A DNA stretch of 64,000 nucleotides from Tetragonia tetragonoides (taxonomy: Eukaryota; Streptophyta; Magnoliopsida; Caryophyllales; Aizoaceae): the NCBI GenBank assembly GCA_038025085.1, contig CM076154.1, positions 38,668,501-38,732,500 of the forward strand, in the 5' to 3' direction. This document shows, in pieces, positions 1 to 11,499 of this stretch. Numbering within the stretch: the first letter of the stretch is position 1; each line of letters starts with the position of its first letter. The notes beneath the pieces are model-generated. The model was given only the letters and a program-made list of their open reading frames with translations. It was not told the DNA's origin and did not search any database. Position numbers and translations under genes: made by a program.

Positions 1-228
1 GTGAAGATCTCCACTTCCGTCAAAGATGAAGATACATCAAAGGAAGCACATGGTTACTATGCATGTTGGGAGTCGCACCGAGGTGTCCTTGTCGATTGTC
101 TTGTTAGCAAAAATTGTGTTGTTGCTGTTATTTTGGTATATTCTAGGGTTATTTTGATTGTAGATGCCGTATGGTTTTCTATTAATGAAAATTTCCTATT
201 CCCCTCTCAAAAAAAAAAAAAAAAAAAG
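1..228 (+). repeat. Possible LINE 3' tail with poly(A)
   Basis: The segment is open in one frame and ends in about 18 A residues (to about 227), preceded by a short run resembling the 3' untranslated tail of plant L1-type LINEs (a 'tctattaatgaaaatttcc'-like stretch). No target duplication can be checked because the 5' side lies outside the window. It could equally be the 3' end of an unrecognised gene. Weak call. Confidence 0.25.
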
Positions 229-1582
229 AGTAAACTGAACTATGAAACACAAACAACGTTTTTTCTTAAAAAGTATACTATCGAAATTTTTAGGCAAATA
301 TACACAGTGCAGTTCTTCCTAGATAAGCTAGTGTAGTTCAGTTCATGTTTATTATTTGACCTACGTATAATCAAACATAGAACCGACTGGTACAATAGTA
401 TAACTGAATATGCAGTACGTCATAGAGCATTGCAAAAGATTATGAATACAGTCATTGCTTCTTAAGCAATGATCCTCTAAATAGTGTTCATAGAGGATTA
501 TGCTGTCCAGGTAAACATATTAGCAGGGCACTATTATCATAAAGCCGAGAAGATGATAAACTCTTACCTGATCAATGTTTTTCTGACAATAAGATTAACT
601 TTATGGATAAAATGCTACGAAAGGAGAAATAAAGGAATTCACGGAATAAGGAAGAATATGGAGGGAAGCTTGGAAGAGCAAACTTTAATCAGTTCAACCT
701 GATACAAATAATCTAATATAAAAGTGTCCTATCATAATTTTGCACCAAGGGGAAAACAATAGCCTCTAAGAGCAACTACTCAATTTAGCAACTACTAATA
801 TGCATCTATGTAAGCACTACTATTTCATAAGTCTAAAATTTAATGTAATTATGTGTGCAGTATCTCAATTACTGTTTCTCTCTCAGAATCTATGAAAAGT
901 GCGAACGGAAACTATGTTTCACAAATTTTCATTTTGCAGTTTATGTATAAAATCAAACTGGTTAATAAATAATAATAGACAAACAAACAAATGGAAGTGT
1001 TCAAAATTACTTACCTTAATATGTAGATGAGGAGAGTAACTATGAGTATGTAGATTAGTAGGCTGCACATGTCCACGCCTGTGTTTGAAAGATGAAGCCA
1101 AAAAAGTAGTTCAATATATCAGTATCTTTATCAATGTGTAGAATAGTATACATAATTGGCAAACATGATGTTTAAAAACCTAAATTTGTATAGAAGAACA
1201 ATATAAGTATATGAAACTTGTAAGGGTAAATAACAGTTACATAGTATTTGATTGGCACTTAACAGTTAACACTTCCACTATAAACTACGTTGCAAATACT
1301 TCATGGCCAATAATAGTAGTTATTGAGATCTAACATTTTACAGATTTTATGCGAACAAAATCAACGACAGGCAATGAAGGGATGATGAGAATGTGTAATT
1401 ATCAACCTTTTTATAGGCCAAAATGTGAACAGGTATGTTGGTTGGTTTTTTTTTTTAATTTTTTTTTTTATGTTGTTGTTTAGTTTGAGTTGGTTATCTA
1501 ACAAAAAATCAATAAATCAACAAAAAAAATTTAAAAATTGAATATATCTATATAAATTTAAATTTTTTTTTTAATCATGTGC
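229..1582. other. Intergenic, no gene recognised
   Basis: AT-rich sequence with only short unsupported ORFs and no recognisable domain or splice pattern. Homopolymer A/T runs occur around 1447-1570. I see nothing that supports a gene here. Confidence 0.5.
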
Positions 1583-1698
1583 GGTATGGATTTGATTGAT
1601 GGGCATAGGAAAATAAAGATTAAAAATTGAGTAACGGCCAGTTGATTTTTTTTTTTTTTAATCTTTATTTCCCTATGCCCATCAATCAAATCCATACA
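1583..1698. repeat. Hairpin with about 42-bp arms
   Basis: The left arm (about 1583-1625) and right arm (about 1658-1698) are inverted copies of a sequence containing 'TATGGATTTGATTGATGGGC' and then 'AAATAAAGATTAAAA', with about one base of difference. The loop is about 33 nt and includes a T run. The length suits a small foldback MITE remnant or a hairpin RNA gene. No terminal signature or target duplication was found, so the class is open. Confidence 0.6.
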
Positions 1699-2113
1699 GC
1701 ACCAGATAAAAACCCCATAAGTGGGTGACATGAAATTAGCAAAAAACACCCTCAATTCTGAACCTCAATCTCTACCCTCTTCTCAACTTCCATCGAATTA
1801 ACATTTTACTCATCAAGGATTCTTAAAATCAACTTACTCCATCACTAAAGTAATGCTCAACAACCCAATTCAGAATAATAACAGAAATTACCTATTCAAG
1901 AACATTATAGGATGAAACACAAATCAAATAAACATTGGAGTATAGAAATTACCTTTGAAGGAGGAACTTGATAGCCAACAACTGTTTGGTTTAGACAAAT
2001 TGAGTAGAACCGTTACATTTTACCTGCATTAGGGAGACTTCATAAGATAAATCAATTGAATTAACTTAAATGCGGCAAATCAAAAACCAAAATTAACTGT
2101 AGAAACTTTTAGT

Positions 2114-2541
2114 GGGATCAATCAAATTAAATGAAGGAAATCATAAGCCAAAAAAATCAGAATGAGAATCAATATAAAATCAGCCGTTGACATGTACACT
2201 GAATTGTATATATGTTCCTTTGTCTACTTAGCCGATAAAAAAAGGAAAAATAAGAAGAAGCCAACTACCCCTGATTGTAAGCTCAAGGGCCAAAACAGTA
2301 GCAGTTAATGGGAAATGAATTCCCATCGGGATCAATCAAATTAAATGAAGGAAATCATAAGCCAAAAAAATCAGAATGAGAATCAATATAAAATCAGCCG
2401 CTGACATGTACACTGAGTTGTATATATGTTCCTTTGTCTACTTAGCCGATAAAAAAAGGAAAAAGAAGAAGAAGCCAACTACCCCTGATTGTAAGCTCAA
2501 GGGCCAAAACAGTAGCAGTTAATGGGAAATGAATTCCCATC
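2114..2541. repeat. 214-bp tandem duplication
   Basis: Copy 1 (2114-2327) and copy 2 (2328-2541) are head-to-tail and nearly identical. They differ at a few positions, for example GTTGACATG versus GCTGACATG and GAATTG versus GAGTTG. Neither copy contains a recognisable gene. The low divergence implies a recent local duplication. Confidence 0.85.
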
Positions 2542-2676
2542 GGTTACAAAGCCTCAAAAAAATTTAAAATAAAATCACATCGGTTACAATTCTAATTGCG
2601 TAGCACGGGCCACTCCCCCTCTCTCCAAAAATGAAACGCCAACAGTTGACAGCCTGGATCGATCAATTGACACACT

Positions 2677-2854
2677 GGGTCTGTTCGGCAATACCTAGCT
2701 GTTGTAGTAGTCTTAGCTGTTTTATTAGTGGTTAGCTGTTCAACTAGTTGTAGCTGTCATGTAGTGTTACGTAGCTGTCAATTGTTTATATGACTGTATG
2801 TTCGGAAACATTAGTTGTTGGGTTAGCCGATGAGCGTAAAATGACATAAAAGGA

Positions 2855-2932
<78 letters not shown>

Positions 2933-3430
2933 AAAGACCAACTCACAATAAAATGAGATCACTATTTAGAAATGTAAGGACCACTTATTATAAACTGTTA
3001 CCCTTATTCCATCAATTTTCATATTCCAGGTTTTATACACTCATTAGAAAGAAAGGACTAGTTGAAACATGGTAAAACTAAAACCGATCTTTATAGTTAG
3101 GCCCAAATAAATAGAAATTCAAAAAGATCCATCCATGAAATTATGAATCATTAATGATCATCGAAAATCAAAAGATAGGACAAGCATCATACATTTACCA
3201 AATTACTCTATACTTACGCATATGAAGCAAAGGATAAGGTTGGAAGGAAAAAGTGAAAAGCTACCCAACCCTTCTAAACGTTAATATTATTAACGTTCCA
3301 AAACCACTAACACAAAAGCTAACACCAGCTAGTAAATATTTGTTACCGAACACTAGTAATAGTGGTTAGTAGAGTTTTGAATTGGTCAAACCACTAACCA
3401 CTACATAAAAAGCTGTTGCCGAACAGAGCC
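2677..3430. mobile_element. 754-bp Tourist-like MITE
   Basis: The ends are inverted copies of a 15-bp sequence: GGGTCTGTTCGGCAA on the left, and GGCTCTGTTCGGCAA when the right end is read on the minus strand. The flanks carry a 3-bp duplication, ACT (2674-2676 and 3431-3433). A related empty site, 'GACAAACTATGAGTAGG', lies at about 3895-3911 and supports these boundaries. The 3-bp duplication and GG-starting inverted ends fit PIF/Harbinger-derived Tourist elements. No transposase is present. An (ATT)n microsatellite lies inside. Confidence 0.7.
2856..2929. repeat. (ATT)n microsatellite
   Basis: About 24 uninterrupted ATT units inside the 754-bp MITE. Confidence 0.95.
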
Positions 3431-3444
3431 ACTATGAGTAGGAG

Positions 3445-3807
3445 CAGAGCCGGCCCAAGGGGGTGGCCAGAGGGGCGACCGCCTAGGGCCCAGTCTGTAG
3501 AGGGCCCAAACAACAATGCAAAATTAAGATAAATAAAAAAACTTGCAAATACTAAACATGAAAAAGGGCTTGGTTTCTTGGTTGGAAATGAGTTGTGTTG
3601 CTCCTTACCTACATTATTTTTTGAGATCAAATCTCTTTGGCCCCCATTTTTCTATAATTTAAAATAATTTTTCATTCTTCATATCCTCATTTCTTGATAC
3701 GGAGCCCAATTTTTTTTTTTTTTTTGCCGATAAAACAAGTAATTCATACTTAGGGGCCCTCATTTTTATCCCGCCCCAGGGTCTTAAAAACCTTAGGAAC
3801 GGCCCTG
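3445..3807. mobile_element. 363-bp non-autonomous hAT element
   Basis: A perfect 8-bp direct repeat, AGTAGGAG (3437-3444 and 3808-3815), flanks a segment whose ends read CAGAGCCGG on the left and CAGGGCCGT on the minus strand at the right. An 8-bp target duplication with CAG-starting short inverted repeats is the hAT pattern. There is no transposase ORF. It inserted 6 bp outside the right target duplication of the neighbouring MITE. Confidence 0.75.
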
Positions 3808-3847
3808 AGTAGGAGTAGTGTGTTAGGGCTTTCGTAAGACCCACTGT

Positions 3848-3925
3848 CTCTCCAAAATTGAAACACCAACAGTTGACGGCCTGAATCGATCAATTGACAA
3901 ACTATGAGTAGGAGTAGCTTTCTTA
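3848..3925. repeat. Unoccupied copy of a small tandem duplication
   Basis: This stretch matches 2621-2676 joined to 3431-3444 and beyond, with a few substitutions. The first copy carries the MITE and the hAT element and this one carries neither. It therefore serves as an internal pre-insertion reference for both elements. Confidence 0.75.
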
Positions 3926-4309
3926 AGACCCCAAGCTAACTAATAGTAATTGAAAGCCAAAACTTACTCCCTGTGATTTTATAGGGATGTCGTAATTATC
4001 CTCATTAATCAATATAAGGATCCGAGCGATAAAATTTTCTAGGGTGATATTGAATGTTGATATATGATAATGTATACTACATTTTCAAAGGCTAAAATGA
4101 TCTTTTCATGATTGGATAGCTAGGTGATGGGAGCTTCACTCAGTTCCTCACGGTCTGGGTTGGTGTTAATTCGTATTCGTAAAATTTTCCTTTGCCCATC
4201 AATCTTCCCGCCAGTTTCCATTTTCCAACGCTCGTATAGATGTACTCTCTTTTTCGTACGCGCGTAAGTATCCAAGGCCATCATCACTTGTCTGCTAAGT
4301 GCTATGATA

Positions 4310-5095
4310 GGTTCTGTTCGGCATAGCGTTTTAAGTAGTGGTTAGTGGTTTGACTAATTCAAACTTCTACAAACCAGTGTTATTAGTATTCGGTTACCAA
4401 CCAAAAGGGAGCTGATACTAGAGGTTGAATTGAAGTTTGAGAAACGTTATAATGTTAATGTTTTACAAGCTGTGGGTAGCCTTTTACAGTTTATTCCAAT
4501 ATTATCCTCCATTTGTTTTATTTTCAGATTTCCAAAGTATGCGTATATCCCTATTTCGCCCCATCCATGTAGACACTAAACACTCAGTTCTCCCATTGTA
4601 TCTTAGTCCCCACGTAGCTTCCTATATTCATATTACTGTTGATATATTCAGTACCCCGTAATAAGAATTAAGATGGAAGGTGGAAAGGAAAGAATGACAA
4701 AAAAAGTAAAAACTAAAACTTAATTATTTTTCCCCTGTGGCCTAAAGGGAAATATGGGACTTTGCATGAGCAAGGTCTTTAATTTTAAAGAGGAAAAAAA
4801 GGGCATATTGATCAAAGAATCTTTGATGAGTTTCACAACTTTAATCAAGATTAGTTGCAAGAAAAAGGCAGAAAAGTGAGCCCACCCTAAGCAAATCCAT
4901 TGCATGTCTATTTATATCATTTTACAAATTAATCGCTAATCAAACAACTAGTTTTACCGAACATATTTTTTCATTAGCTACCTAAACCGCTAACAGCTAG
5001 TCGTTGATCTCTAACAGTTAACCACTAACAAAACAACTAGCAGCTAGTGTAACAACTAACCACTAACAGTACAGCTATTTTTGCCAAATAGATCC
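4310..5095. mobile_element. Second Tourist-like MITE
   Basis: The left end GGTTCTGTTCGGC and the right end, read on the minus strand as GGATCTATTTGGC, resemble the ends of the 2677-3430 element. Both elements also carry 'CTAACCACTAAC'-type runs near the ends. I could not define a clean target duplication, so the boundaries are approximate. There is no transposase ORF. Confidence 0.45.
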
Positions 5096-5861
5096 TATGT
5101 GGTAGTTTGAGCTCTCACCCTTCCAAGTATTCAAACCTCTTCGTTGAAGGCTTATTGTCCTCAATTTCAAGATTAAGAATAGTATTTGTTGTTATGAATC
5201 CTTGGGTTACCTCCGTTTAAGAGCCTCGCTTTCTTACCTATTCAAAATAATAAAAAATTGTAATAGAGTGTTTTGAATTTAAATCTATAATCTTCAACTT
5301 TAAGTTGCATTCTTGTAGTCTGATTTGCCCTAGCAAGTCTTGTTTGAGATCAACTCACAAATTAATGGGATCACGTAAAGGTTATTTATGATGAGCAATA
5401 ACTCTTGTTTTGTTGGAAAAGGATCCCGTTTCACCAAAAGTTACCGAAATATTTATAAATTCTTTTTTTTGTTTTTCTTATTAGTTTGTCAAAATCATAG
5501 GATCTAAAGTTGCAAATGTTAGGGCACTTGCCTTAAATTAAAAAAGAGAAATTAAATGAGCTTTTACAAACCACAACAACAAAAAAAAAAAATAATTTGA
5601 ATTTGAGTTTACAGAAAGAGTCGGCTATGCTATGGCTGAGTAGTACACAGAGCCATAGTAAACTGCTGAAAGTGCTGAGTCTAAAAGTAGCAATAGTGTT
5701 CAATGGGTTGAAGGATACATCAAATCAGAAGGCTAAAAACTGATTCGAAGAATATCAGATGTAAACCATCATACGGTCCTGATTTGATTATGCATCAGAG
5801 GTAAGTACCGTTGCTAATTAAATGTTAAACGGTCCTAATTATATTTCAATTACTCTCTCTC
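5096..5861. other. Upstream region of the RAD16-like gene
   Basis: No gene recognised. It ends in a CT-rich promoter-proximal stretch before the TATA-like box. Confidence 0.4.
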
Positions 5862-5869
5862 TATATAAT
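5862..5869 (+). promoter_or_regulatory. TATA-like box of the RAD16-like gene
   Basis: TATATAAT lies about 145 bp before the ATG at 6014 and is followed directly by CCCGCC, which resembles part of an E2F-type site. The interval to the ATG is pyrimidine-rich, as in many plant 5' leaders. The call rests on position and composition only. Confidence 0.4.
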
Positions 5870-8800
5870 CCCGCCATTTTGAACTTGTCTACTTCTTTAC
5901 TCTGTTCTCATCATCCCATTTCTTGAAGCGCAATCAATTCAAACAATTTCAATTTCTTCTTTGTGGTTTTCGCTTTTCCAAAACCCTAATTTTCTCTCTC
6001 TTGATCACAGACGATGAATCCATCAACTAGTGGTAAAAATTACACAAATTCAAAACTTTACTTGATTTTTTTTTCAGTATTCTTGATTGTTTAATCAGAT
6101 GCTTTTGGTTATGGCATAATAAATTTTGCATTTCTTTTTCATTTTCACTATCTTGGTTTAAATTTCTGAACCCAGTACTTGAAAATTAGTTCACTTCCTT
6201 TACTATTTCCTTTTTCCTTTTTCCTGTTTTGGGTTGTTTAATTTTGGAAACCTGTTGATAGAATGAATTATCGGTTCTGTTATAGTTTGCTTGAACAAAT
6301 TTTGAGAATTGTTTATGATTTCAAATTTTGTTGTATGATTGTTGGACTTTCTTGATTGAATGGTACTGAGAAGTTTTCTAAATAGTACTATTCTTTGTAG
6401 TTTATTTTTGCTCCTCTAGGAATTTTCACTTTGTTTTATGAAATAATTGAACAAGAAATTATCTTTGACCTTTAAATTGAACAAGGAAATAAAGTTTTTA
6501 TTTCTGTTAATTTTTTTTCTAATTTTAAATTTGGGTTTAAATCTTGAAGCAGGAAATAATCCACCAAGTCCAGGGATTACTGAAGGTATTGCTCTCTAGC
6601 ATAACTGCTTGCTACAACCCTCTTTTTTAATCTTTATCTTTTTCCCTTTCTTTCTCGAGAAAAAGTTATAGAGAAGAATCTGAACTTTGTGTAGATGAAA
6701 TTGAAGCTTCGATAAGTCTCTTAAGTTTAAAAGGGCATCCTTCTGATAGTGAAGATGCTGGTGAGGAAAATAATACCAGCAACAACCAGGATAATGGAAT
6801 GGAGGAGCCAGATGCTGATAGTGATAGTGATACTGATACTGATACTGATAATGCAATAATTCTCGATGAGCCAAAAATATTAGGAGTGGCGCAGGGTAAA
6901 AGGAAAAGACAATGGAAAAGGAGGCCGAAACTGCTGTGGCAAAAATGGGAAAAGGAGCAAGAGGAATGGATTGATTTGCATATTACAAAAATTGTAGATT
7001 TTGGTCAGCAAAGTGAGGTCTGGGATGAAACCTGTGAGCAACCTACAGACTTAGTAATGCCCTTGTTCGGTTACCAGAAGAAATGGCTTTCTTGGGCATT
7101 GAAGCAGGAAGCATCAGATTGGAAAGGGGGAATTCTGGCTGATGAGATGGGAATGGGAAAGACTATCCAGGCAATTGCTCTTGTCCTTGCCAAACGAGAA
7201 ATGGTTCCACCTGTTGCTGAAGCCAGTAATCCCTCAAGTTCATCTGGGGCTCTGAATAGCACCCTTGTTATATGCCCTCCAGCTGCTTTAACTCAGTGGA
7301 AGAATGAGATTGAGAGTTCTACATCAGAGGGAAGTGTGAAAGTGCTAGTTTATTGTGGGCCACGGCGAGCAGAAAAAGCGTTCCAAGGCTTTGATTTTGT
7401 TTTAACAACATATGGCACTGTTGTGGCTGGTTGCCAGAAGTGTGGGATGCTTCCCAAGCTAAAGCATGGAGATCCATTAATTCCCGCAAGCCTATCGACA
7501 CTGCATTCTGTGAAGTGGGAGCGCATTATATTGGATGAGGTTGGTTCAATTGCATTGTCTCTACACTAGGCTTGGAACTTGGAGTTTGGTTTGGGGTTTT
7601 GAGTACATATTGTTATGATATCATTTTTCCTTTTGAATGCCACTTTTTGCTCTCTGCCTGCTGATCCCTTGGTTTATTTAATTGAGGAGAATTAGCTAAA
7701 TTGTGGCCTGTGCTAAACAACCATCTTTAAGTAGTGTCATTTTCATTTCTTAAACAAATTAAAAAGAACAGAAGAGATTTAACCTGACAGCTTAGGATGC
7801 TTGTTAAATCAGATGCCTGCCTATGAAAGCTTATGATGCTACTTGCATAATATGTCCTGAGCAGAGTCAATACGGGGATGTGATCATGGTGGTACAATAT
7901 TTCTTGGCCCGTTCTTTGTGATGTTCAAAGAATTGCTATTTATCTGTCTTTGCTTTAGTGGTATTACACGGTTGACCATTTCACCTTCTTCCATAAATGG
8001 ACAGCACCAATAGAAAGAGTATTTTGCATATATTTAATTACATTTTTTTTTTACTTTGTTTGGCAATGCAACCCAGGCACACAATATAATAAATACAAGG
8101 ACTGATACAAACAGATGCATACTTTCTCTGGAGTCTTCTTATAGATGGTGCTTAAGTGGTACCCCTACTCATAATCGACTTGATGAGCTATATTCACTAG
8201 TAAGTAATAATTCTACTTTGTCTTGTTTGTATCAACACACTGGAGGGAATTCATGATCTGCAATCCTTCCTTTTTCCTCATTTAAGTTTGTCTACACATC
8301 CAAATTGTGACGCAGATCTGCTTCCTAAGAGCCAGGCCTTACTGTTACATCTTCTGCAAAGACTGCGATTGCAAAATACTTAACTCCAGGTATTTTCCAT
8401 TTTATCTTTCGTACGGGTTTTGTTCCTTCCTTTGTTCAAGTCTTTCCGTCGTGAATCTGTCATTGTACTTTTCTTTTAACTTGGCATAAACTTATAGTCT
8501 CTGTGTAATACGCAGATACTTGGCTTACTAGTTTGGTTGTGTGTTTCTACAAATTTGGATGATTCACAGTGACAGGAAATATGGAGCCAAGGATGGCCTG
8601 AGAAGAGTTAATATGGGGATGTGATTTATGGTAAATTCATGAGGAAGTAGTATCTGATTAGAATCTACTCCAGCATGAAGCTGCTTGATAGTAAGGATAA
8701 ATCTAGTTATAGTTGTTCAAGAAAGAGACCAAGTCCGAGTACATCCATTATAGTCATTGTTGACTAAAGGAGTCACTCAAGGCAGAATAGATTGGTGGCA

Positions 8801-11499
8801 AATTATTCAAGCAACATGACCACTAATGCCTAGAATAAGTTTCCGGTGGTTTGTTCTTTTATGGTGTTCTTGTTCCGACTAAAGGTTTTTTGCTTTCTCT
8901 TCTGCATTTCTGATCTAATAATGTGACTTCTACTCTCCATCAGAGTAAGCAGTTACTCTGATAATCTACAATGAATGCACATTGGAGGGAAATGCCCGTT
9001 GCAATATCTATAGCTAGATTGTTTCTTATACTAGAACTGCCACTAGGCCCACTTGACTAGTTAGGGGGTAAGGCTGTGCAGACCTTGACCTACCCATAGG
9101 CCACATGTATTCTTTTTCTTTATTATCTTTTATTGTTTTGAAAATTATTAAATACTCCATGGAGAAGAGAACATTGTTTTTGTTGTCCTGTTATGTCACT
9201 CTGAAAACAGATTTGATAGAGGTAGTTACTTTTAGATAAAATCTTAGGCCTGTTGTGTTTATGCTTTCCGTTGTGTCAATCTAGATCTAAGGGACAGATA
9301 AACTCACTTGCAACTGTTCAATTGTGATCTTCAATTAAAGGATCTCATTTGTATACTCGCTAGAAAAATAGAAAAATACATGGTTGTATAGCTTATACTT
9401 ATTTCGTTATTTCCATTTGGTTTCCTTGTTGATCTTATGTGATGATGAGTGGTGACTCAGTAAGTATTATAAACGGGAGGGTTTGGAACAGTGCTGATTT
9501 GAGGCCTCATGAATCGCCCATGCTTTATTTGTTGATTTGAAGCAGGAAATGCAAAGCTATAAATTGTTCTTTATGAACTTTCATGAAGTATTGTAGTCTT
9601 TTATGTGCACTTCTCTTTTCAAGTGGGTGACTCCTTTACTGTTAACTGTGTTTTCATCTCTGATCCTGTTATATCTCATTCAGAATATTATATAAGTTCC
9701 ATTTTGCAATTGCCGTACCGCAATCCCTTGCAAGAATTGTTCTCACGTATCTTATTATAGCCGCCATTTTAGTTGGTGGAAAAAGGTGAGTTCCAACTCT
9801 GCATTCTTGTTCAATCTTCATTATATGTTTTCATAATCTTATGACTTACATCTATACCCTTGTACTCGTGTTTAACTATCCACTGGAAACATGTATAAAG
9901 TACGTGTATAAACCAATAAGATATCAAGGGGAATATTCTGGAAGAAGAGCCAAGATTTTACTACAACACGTGGTTTTGAAGAACATTATGTTAAGACGTA
10001 CAAAGAAAGGCACGACCTCAGATATTGCTCTCCCTGCTATAACTGTAAGGTTCTTTTTCAAATGGTGCCTTGATGCACTACTTTGTAGTCATTCAGTTTC
10101 ATGTTTATTGGTTATCAAGAAAGTGAATGGAGCATGTGTTTCTAAGGATATTGAAGCGAACTTTTTATTTTTATTACTTTTGGCTGAAATAGGTTTCTGT
10201 ACGGTGGGACACCTTGGATATTCATGAAAAAAGTTATTATAAAATGGTAGAAAAGGAAACAAAGCCACAAGATAATAGGTATGGCCTCTTTTGTACTTGC
10301 TTTAATTTGTTGTCATCACTTTATTCTTTTCCCCTAATTATAAAATATGTTTCAACGGAAAGAAAGAGGCGGGGTTATGGTAGGTAATACTCGGGGATGC
10401 TAGCTTAAACTTGCTAAGAAGAGATGTTATTTCCTTGCCTTAAACGAAGTTGGAAGTTTATAGGACATTAGTCAAAGTGGTTTTTATATTATCCTGATTA
10501 TTAATGTACTCTGTGATTTGCATCTTATATTCTGTGCTGTTCCTTTATGCAAATTATTGATTAAGTAGCTGATGCATCTGGTTAGTTGGGCTTTATAGTC
10601 TTTATTTTGTTTGTTGTACTTGGGAGTCTGTGTGGCTGACGCGGTTCATGATGCATTGAAACTTTCACACACACTAAAGGATTCATGACAATGCTCTTGG
10701 TGCTTTTTCTTTCTTGTCTGTCTCTTTCCTATATGATACTGAACTCTGAAGACTGAATAGCACTGTCTTTTTCTTTATTTCTTCTTTCGCTCCCTTACAT
10801 GTTCATATGTTTGAGTGCAACATCAGATGTTGATGATGATGACCATCTGTTCATGTGGCAGGTATGCTCCAGAAGGAACCCTCCTCACGCGTTTGCGACA
10901 GGTGAAATACGCATTTGTCTAGTCAGCCAAAAGTTATTTCTAGGTCTATGCATTTACGCTCTTAAATTGATACAGTTCTTAAAAGCTTTCTTCCTTTCAT
11001 GAAGGTTTTATTCACATTGAAATATCATAGATGTCTTTATGACAAACCCATGTATTACCTCATAAGTCATAAGCTGCTAATCAAAGGAAATGACAAGGAT
11101 ACATACGCAATGGACGCTACTTCACGCGCAGTCTTATGCTCACACTAGTTGCTCCAGGTCTTTAACTTCTCCACCGTCAAAATTTGTTGGATCCCCATGA
11201 TGAGTTGCCTAGTTGGTATTTAAGAAAACTCCGGCGACATTTACAAGGTCGTCAAAATTGTCTGAGATCTGAATTCCCATCTAAAAGCCGTAACTTCTTC
11301 ATAGAAAGAATCTTAACTACAAATAAATATTTTTGTGCGGTTATTTGGATGTTTGCCACTCCGTCTTCCTTTAATCATATTATGTTACTCCCTTGCTTCA
11401 TCTCATCTCAAGTATTTGTGTTGGATCCTGGACACTGTGACAATGGGTATGGACACTTGACACTTCATTTTAGATAAAAAGCTCCCAAACTTTCAGAAA

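Noticed and set aside
1..336. 111-codon frame at the window start as a gene
   Set aside because: It runs through a poly(A) tract and shows no domain; more likely repeat tail or chance.
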